Part shown: one piece after another, positions 27,629 through 37,026 of the stretch
How the letters are laid out: each line of letters opens with the position of its first letter
Position numbering within the stretch: the stretch's first letter is position 1
Assembly (NCBI GenBank): GCA_003347645.1
Contig: QDFX01000007.1
Coordinates: forward strand, 1 to 64,000
Direction: 5' to 3'
Source: Rhizobiaceae bacterium CPCC 101076
Lineage (GTDB): Bacteria; Pseudomonadota; Alphaproteobacteria; Rhizobiales; Methylopilaceae
Length of the DNA: 64,000 bases
Program-made: the position numbers and the translations under genes
Notes under the pieces: model-generated
Told to the model about the DNA's origin: nothing
What the model saw: the letters and a program-made list of their open reading frames with translations, nothing else
The model's database searches: none

Positions 27629-30064
27629 GTGAGCAGTATCCTCAATGATTTGACCGCGCACGAAAGCGGCGCCCTCAGGGGCGCCGGACTGCGTTCGGCC
27701 GAGGCCCTATCGGCGGTTGCGCCATGGCTCCGCCCGAGCGATGGTGGCGTCCGTGGTTGGGCCGATATGCGTATTGGGCTGAAAGTCTTCTTGGTCGGAG
27801 CCATTCCGATCGTCATCGCGGCAGGCATCGCGCTCGCCGCATGGATGCTTTTGGCCGAAGCGGACCGCGCGCGCCACGCAGCGGTGCTCGCCAGTACCTT
27901 TTACCGAAACCTCGGCATGGCGATCGCGGCGCGCGACGACTACGTCGATTCCGTCGGCGAGGACCGCAGTCGGCATCACTACGTCTTCGCCTCCCACGCC
28001 AATCAGGCATGGACCGACATGAACGCGCTGGCGGCGTATGCGTCGGATGCCGAACAGGCGAAGGCGATCACCGAGGGCCGCGACGACCTTGCCCGCTTCA
28101 TGCGGCGCATGGCGGAATTCGTACAGACCACCGAGCGCAACGACCTCGCGGCGAAGAACATGGCGGCCCGCGCCGCTTCGCTGATATCGCTCAGCGACCA
28201 GGCCCGCGCACGGCAGCACACGTCGAACAGCGAAATCATGGCCTCAATGCGCGAGGACGACCGCAAGCTCCGCTTCGCACGCGAGATTGTCGACCGTACC
28301 GAGCAAATCAGGTCCGCGCTGAACGCTCTCGAAGTCGAGGCCGCCCGCGCCGGCGGATTTACCGACACACAGCAGACCCAGCTCAATATTTCTAGCTTGC
28401 GGAACGAGGCGCGCGATCTCGCACCGCTTCTCCGCGATGCCGGCCAATCGGCCTTGGCGGTCGAGTTGCCGTGGCTGGTCGATTCCTACGAGGAGCGACT
28501 CCGCCAGAACGACCAGCGCGCTTGGGCTCCCCGGCTATCGGAATGGCTCGAGCGTCTCCTGAAAGTGCAACGCACGCAGCGGCAGGCTCTTCATGACGAG
28601 GTCGCGTCGCTGATGAACTACTCGGTCGAGTCCAGCGAGACCGATCAGGCGACGCAGAATATCGCGATCGAAGCGCTGAAGCTTGGCCAGACGACCGAAA
28701 AGGCGCTCGCGGGCCGCGACGGGCCCGCGATGATGACGATCCTCGAACAGAGCAACGCTCTGTCTCGCCGGGTCGCGGCGCTACCGATTTCGCCGCTGAT
28801 CCAGTCCGAAATGGTCGACGCGATCGACCAGTGGAGGCAGGGATTGTCCGCGATCTCCGGCGCGCTCAAAACGCAAAGTCAGATGATCGCCGACATGGAT
28901 GCGAGCGCGCATTCAATGCTGGAGCGCGCGGGTTCGCTGAACGACATGTTCACGACCTATGCGGACCGGATCGGCGACGTCGTCCGCAAGATCCTCGTCA
29001 TCGGCGCGGCAGCTGCCCTGTTCCTGGGTGCCATCCTCGCCTTCTACGTCGCGCGTTCGATCACAAATCCGCTGGGCCGTCTGAAAGGCCGCATGCTGGA
29101 GCTGGCGCAGGACCCATTCGCCGGACCGGTCGCCGACGCCGACCGCCGCGACGAGCTCGGCGAGATCGCCCGCGCCGCGAACTTCTTCGTCACCGAGATC
29201 GGCCGGCGTGAGCACGCCCTTCGTCGCGCCAAGGATCGCGCCGATACCGCGCTGACCGAACTCCGCCGCACCCAGGACGATCTCATCCAGTCCGAGAAGC
29301 TCGCCTCCCTCGGCCAGCTCGTCGCCGGCGTGGCTCATGAGATCAACACGCCAGTCGGCATCGCGCTGACGACCGCGACCTCGATGAGCGACGAGGTCAA
29401 ACGCTTCGGCGAAGCAGCTTCGGAAGGCAGGCTGCGGCGCACCGAATTCGAGCGCTTCGTCGCCCGTGTGAACGAGGGTTCGCAGCTCCTCTATACGAAC
29501 CTGAACCGCGCCGCCGAACTGGTGCAGAGTTTCAAGCAGGTGGCCGTCGACCAGGCGAGCGGCGAGCGGCGCACCTTCGACCTCGGCCACTGGCTGCACG
29601 AACTACTGACCAGCCTTGGCCCCGTGCTCCGCAAGACGAAGCACGAAGTGACCATCGAGTGTCGCGAGGGGGTCGTCATGGACACCTATCCCGGCGCGCT
29701 CGCGCAGGTGCTGACTAACCTCCTGATGAACGCTGTGATCCACGCCTATGCCGAGGGCGAGGCCGGACGGATGGTCTTGCGCGTCGAGGAACCCGCCGAG
29801 GGTTGGCTGCGCCTGACATTCACCGACGACGGCCGCGGCATCCCGCCAGACCACCACGACAAGATATTCGAGCCGTTCTTCACGACCGGCCGTGCGCAGG
29901 GTTCAACCGGCCTCGGCCTGCACATCGTCTACAACCTCGTCACCAACAGCCTTCTCGGCCGGATCGACCTCGAAAGCGAACCCGGCAAAGGCACCCGTTT
30001 CATCCTCGATCTGCCGCAGAGCGTGGCCTCGGTCCTTCCTCAGAAGCACTTCGCAACCGCTTGA
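27629..30064 (+). CDS. Membrane sensor histidine kinase with long helical sensor domain
   Basis: An 811-residue kinase. After a short cytoplasmic lead come membrane helix 1 (about 47-70), a predicted all-helical periplasmic sensor of about 380 residues, helix 2 (about 450-470, IGAAAALFLGAILAFYVA), HAMP, a coiled coil, HisKA with GVAHEINTPVGIAL, and HATPase with DDGRGIPPD and STGLGLHIVYNLV. The EINTP box is of the DctB/NtrY-like class. GTG 27629 has GGAGG upstream; ATG 27767 is a shorter choice just before the first helix. There is no paired regulator next to it. A DppA-like binding protein follows after 8 nt and could feed it a ligand. Confidence 0.88.
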   Translation: MSSILNDLTAHESGALRGAGLRSAEALSAVAPWLRPSDGGVRGWADMRIGLKVFLVGAIPIVIAAGIALAAWMLLAEADRARHAAVLASTFYRNLGMAIAARDDYVDSVGEDRSRHHYVFASHANQAWTDMNALAAYASDAEQAKAITEGRDDLARFMRRMAEFVQTTERNDLAAKNMAARAASLISLSDQARARQHTSNSEIMASMREDDRKLRFAREIVDRTEQIRSALNALEVEAARAGGFTDTQQTQLNISSLRNEARDLAPLLRDAGQSALAVELPWLVDSYEERLRQNDQRAWAPRLSEWLERLLKVQRTQRQALHDEVASLMNYSVESSETDQATQNIAIEALKLGQTTEKALAGRDGPAMMTILEQSNALSRRVAALPISPLIQSEMVDAIDQWRQGLSAISGALKTQSQMIADMDASAHSMLERAGSLNDMFTTYADRIGDVVRKILVIGAAAALFLGAILAFYVARSITNPLGRLKGRMLELAQDPFAGPVADADRRDELGEIARAANFFVTEIGRREHALRRAKDRADTALTELRRTQDDLIQSEKLASLGQLVAGVAHEINTPVGIALTTATSMSDEVKRFGEAASEGRLRRTEFERFVARVNEGSQLLYTNLNRAAELVQSFKQVAVDQASGERRTFDLGHWLHELLTSLGPVLRKTKHEVTIECREGVVMDTYPGALAQVLTNLLMNAVIHAYAEGEAGRMVLRVEEPAEGWLRLTFTDDGRGIPPDHHDKIFEPFFTTGRAQGSTGLGLHIVYNLVTNSLLGRIDLESEPGKGTRFILDLPQSVASVLPQKHFATA

Positions 30065-30072
30065 GAGTCAAA

Positions 30073-31665
30073 ATGATCCGCAAGAGCCAACTGACACTGG
30101 CCCTGATGCTGTCGCTCGCTGCAATTCCGGCCTCAGCGAAGACGCTCGTCTTCTGCTCCGAAGGCAATCCGGAAGGCATGAACCCCCAGATCGTCACGAC
30201 GACGACCGGCATGAACGCGGTCCGCGCGATCTTCAACACTCTGGTGGAATTCGAGCCCGGCACCACGGTGCTGCGCGCTTCCCTCGCCGAAAACTGGACG
30301 ATCTCCGAGGACGGAACGGAGTACACGTTCCAACTGCGGAAAGGCGTGAAGTTCCATTCGAACGCCTTGTTCACGCCCTCACGCACGATGAACGCGGACG
30401 ACGTCATCTTCTCGCTGGAACGCCAGTGGAAGACCGACCATCCGTTCCACAACGTGTCCGGCGGAAAGTACGACTACTTCAAGGACACGGGGATGCCCGA
30501 TCTCCTGAAGACGATCGAGAAGGTCGACGATTACACGGTCAAGATCACGCTGACCCATCCCGAAGCGCCGTTCCTCGCCAACCTGGCGATGAATTTCAAT
30601 TCCGTCCTGTCGGCGGAATATGCTGACCAGCTGCTGAAGCAAGGCATGCTCGAAAAGCTCGACGAGGCACCGATCGGCACCGGCCCCTTCTCGTTCGTCA
30701 GCTATCAGAAGGACGTCGCGGTCCGCTATCGCGCGTTCCCGGACTACTGGGCGGGAAAGCAGCCCGTAGACATGCTGATCTTCTCGATCACACCGAACCC
30801 GGCGGTTCGCCTGACCAAACTGAAGGCCGGCGAATGCCATGTCATCGCCTTCCCCAATCCGGCTGATATCGAGAAGATCAAGGTCGATCCGGATCTTCGC
30901 CTCCTTAGCCAGGAGGGCATGAACATCGGCTACATGTCGATGAACGTGACCAAGAAGCCGTTCGACGATGTCCGTATCCGCCGCGCCATCAATATGGCGA
31001 TCGACAAGGAGTCGATCCTGACGGCCGTCTATCGTGGCGCTGGCATCGTCGCGAAGAACCCGATCCCGCCGACGCTCTGGTCCTACAACGACGACGTGAA
31101 GGACTATCCCTACGACATCGAGGGCGCCAAGAAACTGATGGCGGAGGCAGGCTATCCGCAGGGTTTCGAGAGCGAGCTCTGGTACATGCCGGTGAGCCGT
31201 GCCTACAACCCGGACGGCCGCCGCATCGCCGAGATGATCCAGACCGATCTCGCCCGCATCGGCATTCGCCTGAATTTGATCACCTACGAATGGAACGCCT
31301 ATCGCGCCAAGCTCCAGAACGGCGACGCGCCGATGGCCTTGTTCGGCTGGACCGGCGACAACGGCGATCCGGACAACTTCCTCAACGTCATGCTGGGCTG
31401 CACGGCCGCTCGCCCCGGCGGCAACAATGTCGCGAAATGGTGTAACCGCGAATTCGACGACCTCGTAACCAGGGCCAAAGGCATCTCCGACCGCAACGAG
31501 CGCACGCGCCTTTACCGCGAGGCACAGGAAGTCGCGAAGCGCGAAGCGCCTTGGGTGCCGCTCGCTCACTCCGTCGTCTTCACCGGCATCCGAAAGGATG
31601 TCGTCGGCTTTAAGCAGGATCCGCTTGGCCGTCACCTGTTCGAGAATGTCGACGTGAACAACTGA
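30073..31665 (+). CDS. Dipeptide-type ABC transporter substrate-binding protein (family 5)
   Basis: A 530-residue periplasmic protein of the DppA/OppA class. The signal peptide ends at ASA (about residue 21). The mature N-terminus TLVFCSEGNPEGMNPQ and later GTGPFSFVSY, RRAINMAIDKESI and MLGWTGDNGDPDNFL-like blocks are typical of DppA, which binds dipeptides or haem. No dppBCDF transporter genes follow. Instead it is 8 nt after a histidine kinase gene, which suggests a sensory partnership or use of a distant transporter. It converges on the GDYXXLXY gene with 9 nt between stops. Confidence 0.88.
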   Translation: MIRKSQLTLALMLSLAAIPASAKTLVFCSEGNPEGMNPQIVTTTTGMNAVRAIFNTLVEFEPGTTVLRASLAENWTISEDGTEYTFQLRKGVKFHSNALFTPSRTMNADDVIFSLERQWKTDHPFHNVSGGKYDYFKDTGMPDLLKTIEKVDDYTVKITLTHPEAPFLANLAMNFNSVLSAEYADQLLKQGMLEKLDEAPIGTGPFSFVSYQKDVAVRYRAFPDYWAGKQPVDMLIFSITPNPAVRLTKLKAGECHVIAFPNPADIEKIKVDPDLRLLSQEGMNIGYMSMNVTKKPFDDVRIRRAINMAIDKESILTAVYRGAGIVAKNPIPPTLWSYNDDVKDYPYDIEGAKKLMAEAGYPQGFESELWYMPVSRAYNPDGRRIAEMIQTDLARIGIRLNLITYEWNAYRAKLQNGDAPMALFGWTGDNGDPDNFLNVMLGCTAARPGGNNVAKWCNREFDDLVTRAKGISDRNERTRLYREAQEVAKREAPWVPLAHSVVFTGIRKDVVGFKQDPLGRHLFENVDVNN

Positions 31666-31674
31666 GAGCCTGCG

Positions 31675-32241
31675 CTAGAGCAGGCTCTCCTCGTAGCGAA
31701 CCGTGCCGTCGACGAGCAGCCGCTTGAGAGCGGCGCGTCCGTCCTTGCCGACGGCAACATCGACTTCCATGCGCTTGTCATTGCGCATCTTTTCGAGTTC
31801 GAGCCCCTCGCCCTCGGGCACGAAGAACTTCTCCAGATTGTATTCGACGCTGTAGTTGGCGCAGTGCTCGCCGGTGCAATTGTCGGTCCAGCGGACGTTC
31901 TCGATCGTGCCGCGCAGCGCCATTCGGCCTTCGGGCATCGAATGGTGAAGCGCGACTGCCTTCCACTGGTCGCCCTCCCGCGCGAGTTCGACGAAGATTG
32001 GGTCCTGATAGCTGAAGGCGTCATTGCCGCCGAGCTCGGCCGCCGCCAGCTGCGATTGCGGATAAGACAGCACGACATAATCGCCGCGCAGGAAATCGCG
32101 CGGGTCGACTGGTAGGACGGACAGCCGGATTTCCTGCCCGTTCGTGATCAGCATCGCGCGGTTGGCGATCATGTATCCGAGCAAGGCGGCCTGAACGACA
32201 AGGGCGAGCGCGAAGCCCCAAAGCGGAAGACGCCGGGTCAT
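31675..32241 (-). CDS. GDYXXLXY-domain membrane protein
   Basis: A 188-residue protein with one N-terminal helix (about 7-27) and an extracytoplasmic domain holding the namesake motif GDYVVLSY. ATG 32241 overlaps the DUF2157 stop (ATGA); a longer reading frame upstream is only the shadow of that gene. DUF2157 and GDYXXLXY proteins are usually encoded together, and their function is unknown. It is the last of five close reverse-strand genes that start with a nucleotide cyclase. Confidence 0.85.
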   Translation of the reverse strand: MTRRLPLWGFALALVVQAALLGYMIANRAMLITNGQEIRLSVLPVDPRDFLRGDYVVLSYPQSQLAAAELGGNDAFSYQDPIFVELAREGDQWKAVALHHSMPEGRMALRGTIENVRWTDNCTGEHCANYSVEYNLEKFFVPEGEGLELEKMRNDKRMEVDVAVGKDGRAALKRLLVDGTVRYEESLL

Positions 32242-33548
32242 GCCGCAACTCCTGCTGGGCGAAGTGTCAGCCGGCGGTCGAGCCGGACCATGACGACAGC
32301 CATAGCGATGAACAGCACGCCACCAATCAGGAATGCGATCGCCGTATCCATCAGGCTGCCGAGCGTGACGCTGTAGAGATACAGAACCTCGGCGCAGAAG
32401 ATGACCATGCCGAACTTGCTGTTGAGCGGGTGACCGGCATGGCCGAGCGACATCCACCACAGCGCGCCGGCCAGAACCAGGCTGCCGGTCGCGAGACGGG
32501 GTGTGAGATCGCCTGTGTTGGGCTCATTCCAGAAGGCGAGTGCGAATGAAGCGCCGCCAACGAGGACCAGGGCGACCAGGTCGGCGAGACGAATGGTGCG
32601 CTTTTGATGGGCCCATGCGCCGAGACCGACGGCCGTGACCAGTACGGTCAGCAGCACCGGCAACCAGACGGACTGCGTGCCCTCCTCGTGCGTGAGGAAC
32701 AACGTTACCTGCGTCATCGCGAGGGCCAACAGCACGCCCGTGAATGACGGCATTTCGAGATCGCGACCGAGCGCAGCGAGACGCGGATGAGCACGCGCCG
32801 TGCCAAGCACGAGACCACCGGCCCAGAAGGCGAGGCCCGAAAGGGTGAGAAGCGCGAAGCCCGCGCTCGCGGGCCAATTCGCCCGGACATCGAGCTGGTA
32901 GACCGACATCACCATCCAGACCGCCAGCGCCAACATGGCGCTACGACGTGCAAGCCGGCTGTCCGCCCATGTCGCCGTCGCGGCACCGAACAGAATGGCA
33001 ACGAGACCGCCCCAATGGATCAGCACCCCGCTATCGATCACTTCCGAAGTCCAGTAGACGGCGCCGACCAGGAAAATGACGATCGCCGAGATCGATCGCG
33101 TCGCGAGGATCGCGACCGCCATGCCGACCAGCCAGAGCAGGATCGCATCGGAGAATTCGCCGGCCAGATGATAGGTCTGGCCGACAAGCGCGATCGACGC
33201 CGCGAAGACGAAACCGGCAATCAGGACCGCAACGTCGGCGATCCAGATCATGTCGCGACGGCACAGTTCCGCGGCGGCGCCATATGCCAGTGCGAGTGCC
33301 AGCAGAAGAAGGCCGAAGCGTAAGACACGGGGCATGTAGTCCCAGTTCGCGCCGACGAATGCGAAAACGCCGAAACCGAGCAGGATTGCGCCCAGAAACG
33401 CGATCATGGTCGCCAGCGTGACGCTCATTCCCTTGCCGGAATTAACGGAAGAGAGAATGGCAGCGGCTCCGTCATCGCTGACCCAACCCTGTTCCCGCCA
33501 ACGCGGAAGATCGTCCGCCAGCCTTTTGCGGTATTGCCCGTCCAGCAT
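32238..33548 (-). CDS. DUF2157 polytopic membrane protein
   Basis: A 436-residue protein with a short soluble N-terminus (RKRLADDLPRWREQGWVSDDGA, typical of DUF2157) followed by about a dozen membrane helices through to the C-terminus. Function unknown. It begins 10 nt after the antiporter stop and overlaps the GDYXXLXY gene, so all three should be translated together. The link with an ion antiporter hints at an envelope or ion-stress role, by inference only. Confidence 0.87.
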   Translation of the reverse strand: MLDGQYRKRLADDLPRWREQGWVSDDGAAAILSSVNSGKGMSVTLATMIAFLGAILLGFGVFAFVGANWDYMPRVLRFGLLLLALALAYGAAAELCRRDMIWIADVAVLIAGFVFAASIALVGQTYHLAGEFSDAILLWLVGMAVAILATRSISAIVIFLVGAVYWTSEVIDSGVLIHWGGLVAILFGAATATWADSRLARRSAMLALAVWMVMSVYQLDVRANWPASAGFALLTLSGLAFWAGGLVLGTARAHPRLAALGRDLEMPSFTGVLLALAMTQVTLFLTHEEGTQSVWLPVLLTVLVTAVGLGAWAHQKRTIRLADLVALVLVGGASFALAFWNEPNTGDLTPRLATGSLVLAGALWWMSLGHAGHPLNSKFGMVIFCAEVLYLYSVTLGSLMDTAIAFLIGGVLFIAMAVVMVRLDRRLTLRPAGVAA

Positions 33549-33558
33549 CTTCGTCCCC

Positions 33559-36039
33559 TCAGCCGGCAGCTTGCGGGGCCGCGACCTTGTTTTCCTTGAG
33601 GCGTTTCTTGGCGACGCTCTCGATGTGCGCGCCTACATCCGGGTGAGACGCGATGAATGAATTAAAGGTTCGAGCATCGAGACGAAGAAGCGAACAATAA
33701 GCAATCGAGAAGACGTCGGCGGTGCGCGGTTCGTTGGTTAGTAGAGCGAGCTCGCCGAAGACATCGCCGGTGCCCAGACGGATCTGCCGGAAGCCGGCCC
33801 GCACCTCGACCGCGCCGGACGAGATGAAATAGGCCGCGTCACCGCGATCGCCCTTCCGGATCAGCATCTCGCCCGGCAGAGCGAAGACCGGCGTCATCAG
33901 CGAGCGCATCTCCTCGACCTGCTCATCATTGAACGACGAGAACAGCGGGAATCGTTTCACGAGTTCGCAGGTGTCGAGACCGAGATCGAGCGGCGGCCGG
34001 CGGTCGATCTTCTCACGCTGGGCCGCGATGCGAAGCTTCAGGTCGCGATGCAGTTCCGGGCCGATGATGCTCTGCTCGAACAGGCTTTCATATTCGAGTT
34101 CCTCCCGTCGCAGCGCTGTCCTCAGGACGAAACTCCGTTTGAGCGCCTGCGAATATTCGGGGAACTGGAGATTCAGGCCGTCGAGAGCACGCTGGATCGC
34201 CTCCAGGCGTTCGGTCAGAAGCTCCTGCGCGCGCCGCGCGACTTCCGTACCGAGCACAGGTTCGATCGTGGCGTGGATGAAGGGGGTCAACTGCATCAGC
34301 ACGATGCGGCTCGCGAGGATGATCTCGAACCGATCCGACAACAGACGCGAGAAATAGGTATCGACGCCGAGCCTGCGGTGGATGCCATGCGCAAGCTTCA
34401 GCCGGGTCGTCAGGCCCAGGCTCTTGCGAGCGGCCTCGGCATAACCGTGCTCGCCGCCGGTACGGGCGCGGTCGATCAGCCGGGCGCTGTTGGCGAGCAT
34501 GTCCGAGACGATCGAAAACGAGATCGTCCGCTCGCGGAACTGTTCGAGGATCAGCTCCCGCTCCTGCCGTGCCAGGGTCACAAGGCCGAGTGAGATGCGA
34601 TGCTCGCGGTCGAAGCCGGCGAAATCCTCTACCCGCTCCCGGGCTTCGGCCATGGCTCCGCTGATCTGCATTTCCGGCAGTTCGTAGAGGGACGCCGATT
34701 TGGCGAGCTGGTCCTGCACGTTGAACTGCGCAACGCTCAGAACCTGCAGGCGCAATGCCTCGTCGAGCGGAGACAGGCGGTCCAGCCCGACCAGGCGCAT
34801 CAGGATGTGCAGCGTCGTGCCCTGGATGAGCACTGTGAACAGGACGAAGCCGGTCGCGAGAACCGCGATGAAACGCTTCACTTCCAGGGACACGTCCGGA
34901 TTTTCCGTGATCGAAAGCGCCAGCGCCAAGGTTAGCGCGCCGCGCAGGCCACCCCACAAAATGACAACGCCGTACCGCCCGCCAATTGCGGTCGATAAAC
35001 CGAACCTCGACATCAGCGGAAGGGCAACGAACAGGATGACCGCGCGCGCGACAAGCGCCGCCAGCACGAGCACCATCAGCAGACCGAGATCGGTCCAGGT
35101 CGCGCCGGCCAAGAGCTTGGGGATCAGCACCGAAGCCAGGACGAAGACGAGCGAGGTCGCCCAATAGTCCAGCTGCTCGGCGATGGCGTGGAACTGTCCC
35201 CAGCCGACCGGCGAGGCGTAAGCGGGTCCGAACAGATTGAATGTGATGCCGACGCTGACGACCGCGACCACGCCCGACACATGCAGCATATGCTCGGCGA
35301 AGATGAATGCGAGGTAGGGCGCGGCGAGGAGGAGCGACACCTGCGCCATCGGCCGGTCACTGACGAGCGCCGTCAATACGCAGACGACGCGCCCGACGAG
35401 ATAGCCGAACACCGCCCCGCCACCACCGAGAAGGAAGAAGGTGGTCACCGTGCCGCCGATATTGACCGGCTGCGGTTCGAGCACGTAGCCGAGGAACAGG
35501 ACGAACAGCGTGATCGCCGCTGCGTCGTTGAACAGGGCTTCGCCTTCCAGGATGCGGCCGAGGCGCGACGGCGCGCCGATATCACGGAAGATGCCGATGA
35601 CGGCAACCGGGTCCGTCGTGGCGACCACCGCGCCGAGCAACAGGCACGCCATCAGCGAGAAACCCGAAATCCAGTGAACGACGCCGCCGATGAAGAAGGT
35701 AGCCACGATCACCGCCACCACGGACAGCACCAGGACTGGACCCGCATCCTCGGCGATCTGGCGCACGTCGATGTTCACCGCAGACTGGAAAACGAGGATC
35801 GGCAGGAACACGAAGATGAAGACGGAAGACGCGACCGGCGGGTTGACGATGAGCTGGACGACGCCGTTCGGATCGAACGCGTAATAGTGCTGAAGAACCA
35901 GCGAGACCACGCCGATGCCGATGCCCAGCAGAGCGAAGGCGACGCTCGTCGGTACACGCAGCCGAGCCGCGATCGGCTCGACCATGCTGACCATGGTCAA
36001 GAGGCCGGCGACAATCAGAACGACCGCAGGAACGAGCAT
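33559..36039 (-). CDS. CPA1-type Na+/H+ antiporter with C-terminal cyclic-nucleotide-binding domain
   Basis: An 826-residue protein. The first about 400 residues are a 12-13 helix CPA1/NhaP exchanger with ATTDPVAVIGIFRDIGAPSRLGRILEGEALFNDA-type helices holding the Asp ion site. A cytoplasmic helical stretch (about 400-680) leads to a cNMP-binding domain (about 700-805). The phosphate-binding cassette is intact: FGELALL (761-767) and PRTA (771-774), with the Arg that contacts the cyclic phosphate. ATG 36039 follows family start patterns. The gene is 22 nt after a metallo-hydrolase gene and downstream of a nucleotide cyclase gene. Gating by cAMP or cGMP is therefore likely. Confidence 0.88.
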   Translation of the reverse strand: MLVPAVVLIVAGLLTMVSMVEPIAARLRVPTSVAFALLGIGIGVVSLVLQHYYAFDPNGVVQLIVNPPVASSVFIFVFLPILVFQSAVNIDVRQIAEDAGPVLVLSVVAVIVATFFIGGVVHWISGFSLMACLLLGAVVATTDPVAVIGIFRDIGAPSRLGRILEGEALFNDAAAITLFVLFLGYVLEPQPVNIGGTVTTFFLLGGGGAVFGYLVGRVVCVLTALVSDRPMAQVSLLLAAPYLAFIFAEHMLHVSGVVAVVSVGITFNLFGPAYASPVGWGQFHAIAEQLDYWATSLVFVLASVLIPKLLAGATWTDLGLLMVLVLAALVARAVILFVALPLMSRFGLSTAIGGRYGVVILWGGLRGALTLALALSITENPDVSLEVKRFIAVLATGFVLFTVLIQGTTLHILMRLVGLDRLSPLDEALRLQVLSVAQFNVQDQLAKSASLYELPEMQISGAMAEARERVEDFAGFDREHRISLGLVTLARQERELILEQFRERTISFSIVSDMLANSARLIDRARTGGEHGYAEAARKSLGLTTRLKLAHGIHRRLGVDTYFSRLLSDRFEIILASRIVLMQLTPFIHATIEPVLGTEVARRAQELLTERLEAIQRALDGLNLQFPEYSQALKRSFVLRTALRREELEYESLFEQSIIGPELHRDLKLRIAAQREKIDRRPPLDLGLDTCELVKRFPLFSSFNDEQVEEMRSLMTPVFALPGEMLIRKGDRGDAAYFISSGAVEVRAGFRQIRLGTGDVFGELALLTNEPRTADVFSIAYCSLLRLDARTFNSFIASHPDVGAHIESVAKKRLKENKVAAPQAAG

Positions 36040-36061
36040 GATGTTTCCGACCGAATGGGAG

Positions 36062-36925
36062 TCAGGGGCCGGGCGCGCTCCCTGCCAGTGCCGAAAGCTT
36101 GGCACGGGCATCGAGCGTAACCGTCATCGCCTCGCGAGCGAAGAATGCATTGGGAAACCGATCCTGCAAAGTCCGTTCCATCTCCAAGAGACGCTCATCG
36201 TCATATTCGGGCGCGTGATGGAAGCAGGCGAGCCGCTCGACTCCGGCCGAACTGGCGAGGTCCGCACCGACCGCCCAGGTCGAATGCCCCCACCCTTTGA
36301 AGCGCGGATAGTCCGGCACGTCCCAGGTTGCGTCGTAGACGAGGAGGCCCGCGCCCTGGCAGAACGCCACGAGCATCGGATCTGACCGGTCGGAAGCGTG
36401 CTCGACATCGGTCAGGAAGACGGCGGACTGGCCTCCGGAATCGAAGCGGTAACCGGTCGCGCCGCCCGGATGATTGAGCGGACATGTGCTGACCGCCACG
36501 CCGCCGAATTGCAGGACTTCGCCGGCATTGAATCCGATGAACCGTACCTTGGCCGGGAGATCGTCGAACGTCAGCGGAAACAGCGGCGGCGAAAACAGGT
36601 TTCGCAATGCGGCTTCGGCGGTCGCGCCGTCGAGATTGCCGCAATAGAGGTTGACGGTCGCGCCCTCGACGAACAGCGGCGCGAACGACATTAGCCCAAC
36701 AACGTGATCGTGGTGCAGATGCGTGAACAGCACGTCAAAATGTTCGCCGCGCGCAGGGTTCGGATCGAGATTGTCGCTCAACGGCAGAATGCCCGTGCCG
36801 GCGTCAATGATGAAACGCCGCCCGGCCACGAGAACCTCGATGCAGGCCGTGTTCCCGCCGAACATCTGCGTCTTCTGTCCCGGAACCGCGATCGACCCGC
36901 GAACGCCCCAGAAGCGGACGCTCAT
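36062..36925 (-). CDS. MBL-fold metallo-hydrolase
   Basis: A 287-residue metallo-beta-lactamase-fold enzyme beginning MSVRFWGVRGSI, of the Lactamase_B_2/RNase Z-like class that includes some phosphodiesterases. Metal ligands are intact: THLHHDHVVG, the LNHPGG His, LTDVEH Asp and CFHHAPE His. ATG 36925 is preferred; an upstream extension to 37060 looks non-coding. It sits between the cyclase (101-nt gap) and the cNMP-binding antiporter (22-nt gap). A role in breaking down the cyclase product is an inference from context. Confidence 0.82.
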   Translation of the reverse strand: MSVRFWGVRGSIAVPGQKTQMFGGNTACIEVLVAGRRFIIDAGTGILPLSDNLDPNPARGEHFDVLFTHLHHDHVVGLMSFAPLFVEGATVNLYCGNLDGATAEAALRNLFSPPLFPLTFDDLPAKVRFIGFNAGEVLQFGGVAVSTCPLNHPGGATGYRFDSGGQSAVFLTDVEHASDRSDPMLVAFCQGAGLLVYDATWDVPDYPRFKGWGHSTWAVGADLASSAGVERLACFHHAPEYDDERLLEMERTLQDRFPNAFFAREAMTVTLDARAKLSALAGSAPGP

Positions 36926-37026
36926 GCCGCGCGAAGTGTCAGTGCTGCCGTTTGTCAAACGCGTAGCCCACCCAATCGAAACTGATTCCTTGTACGCGGA
37001 TCGTGGCGGCGAAATAGAGGCCGCCG

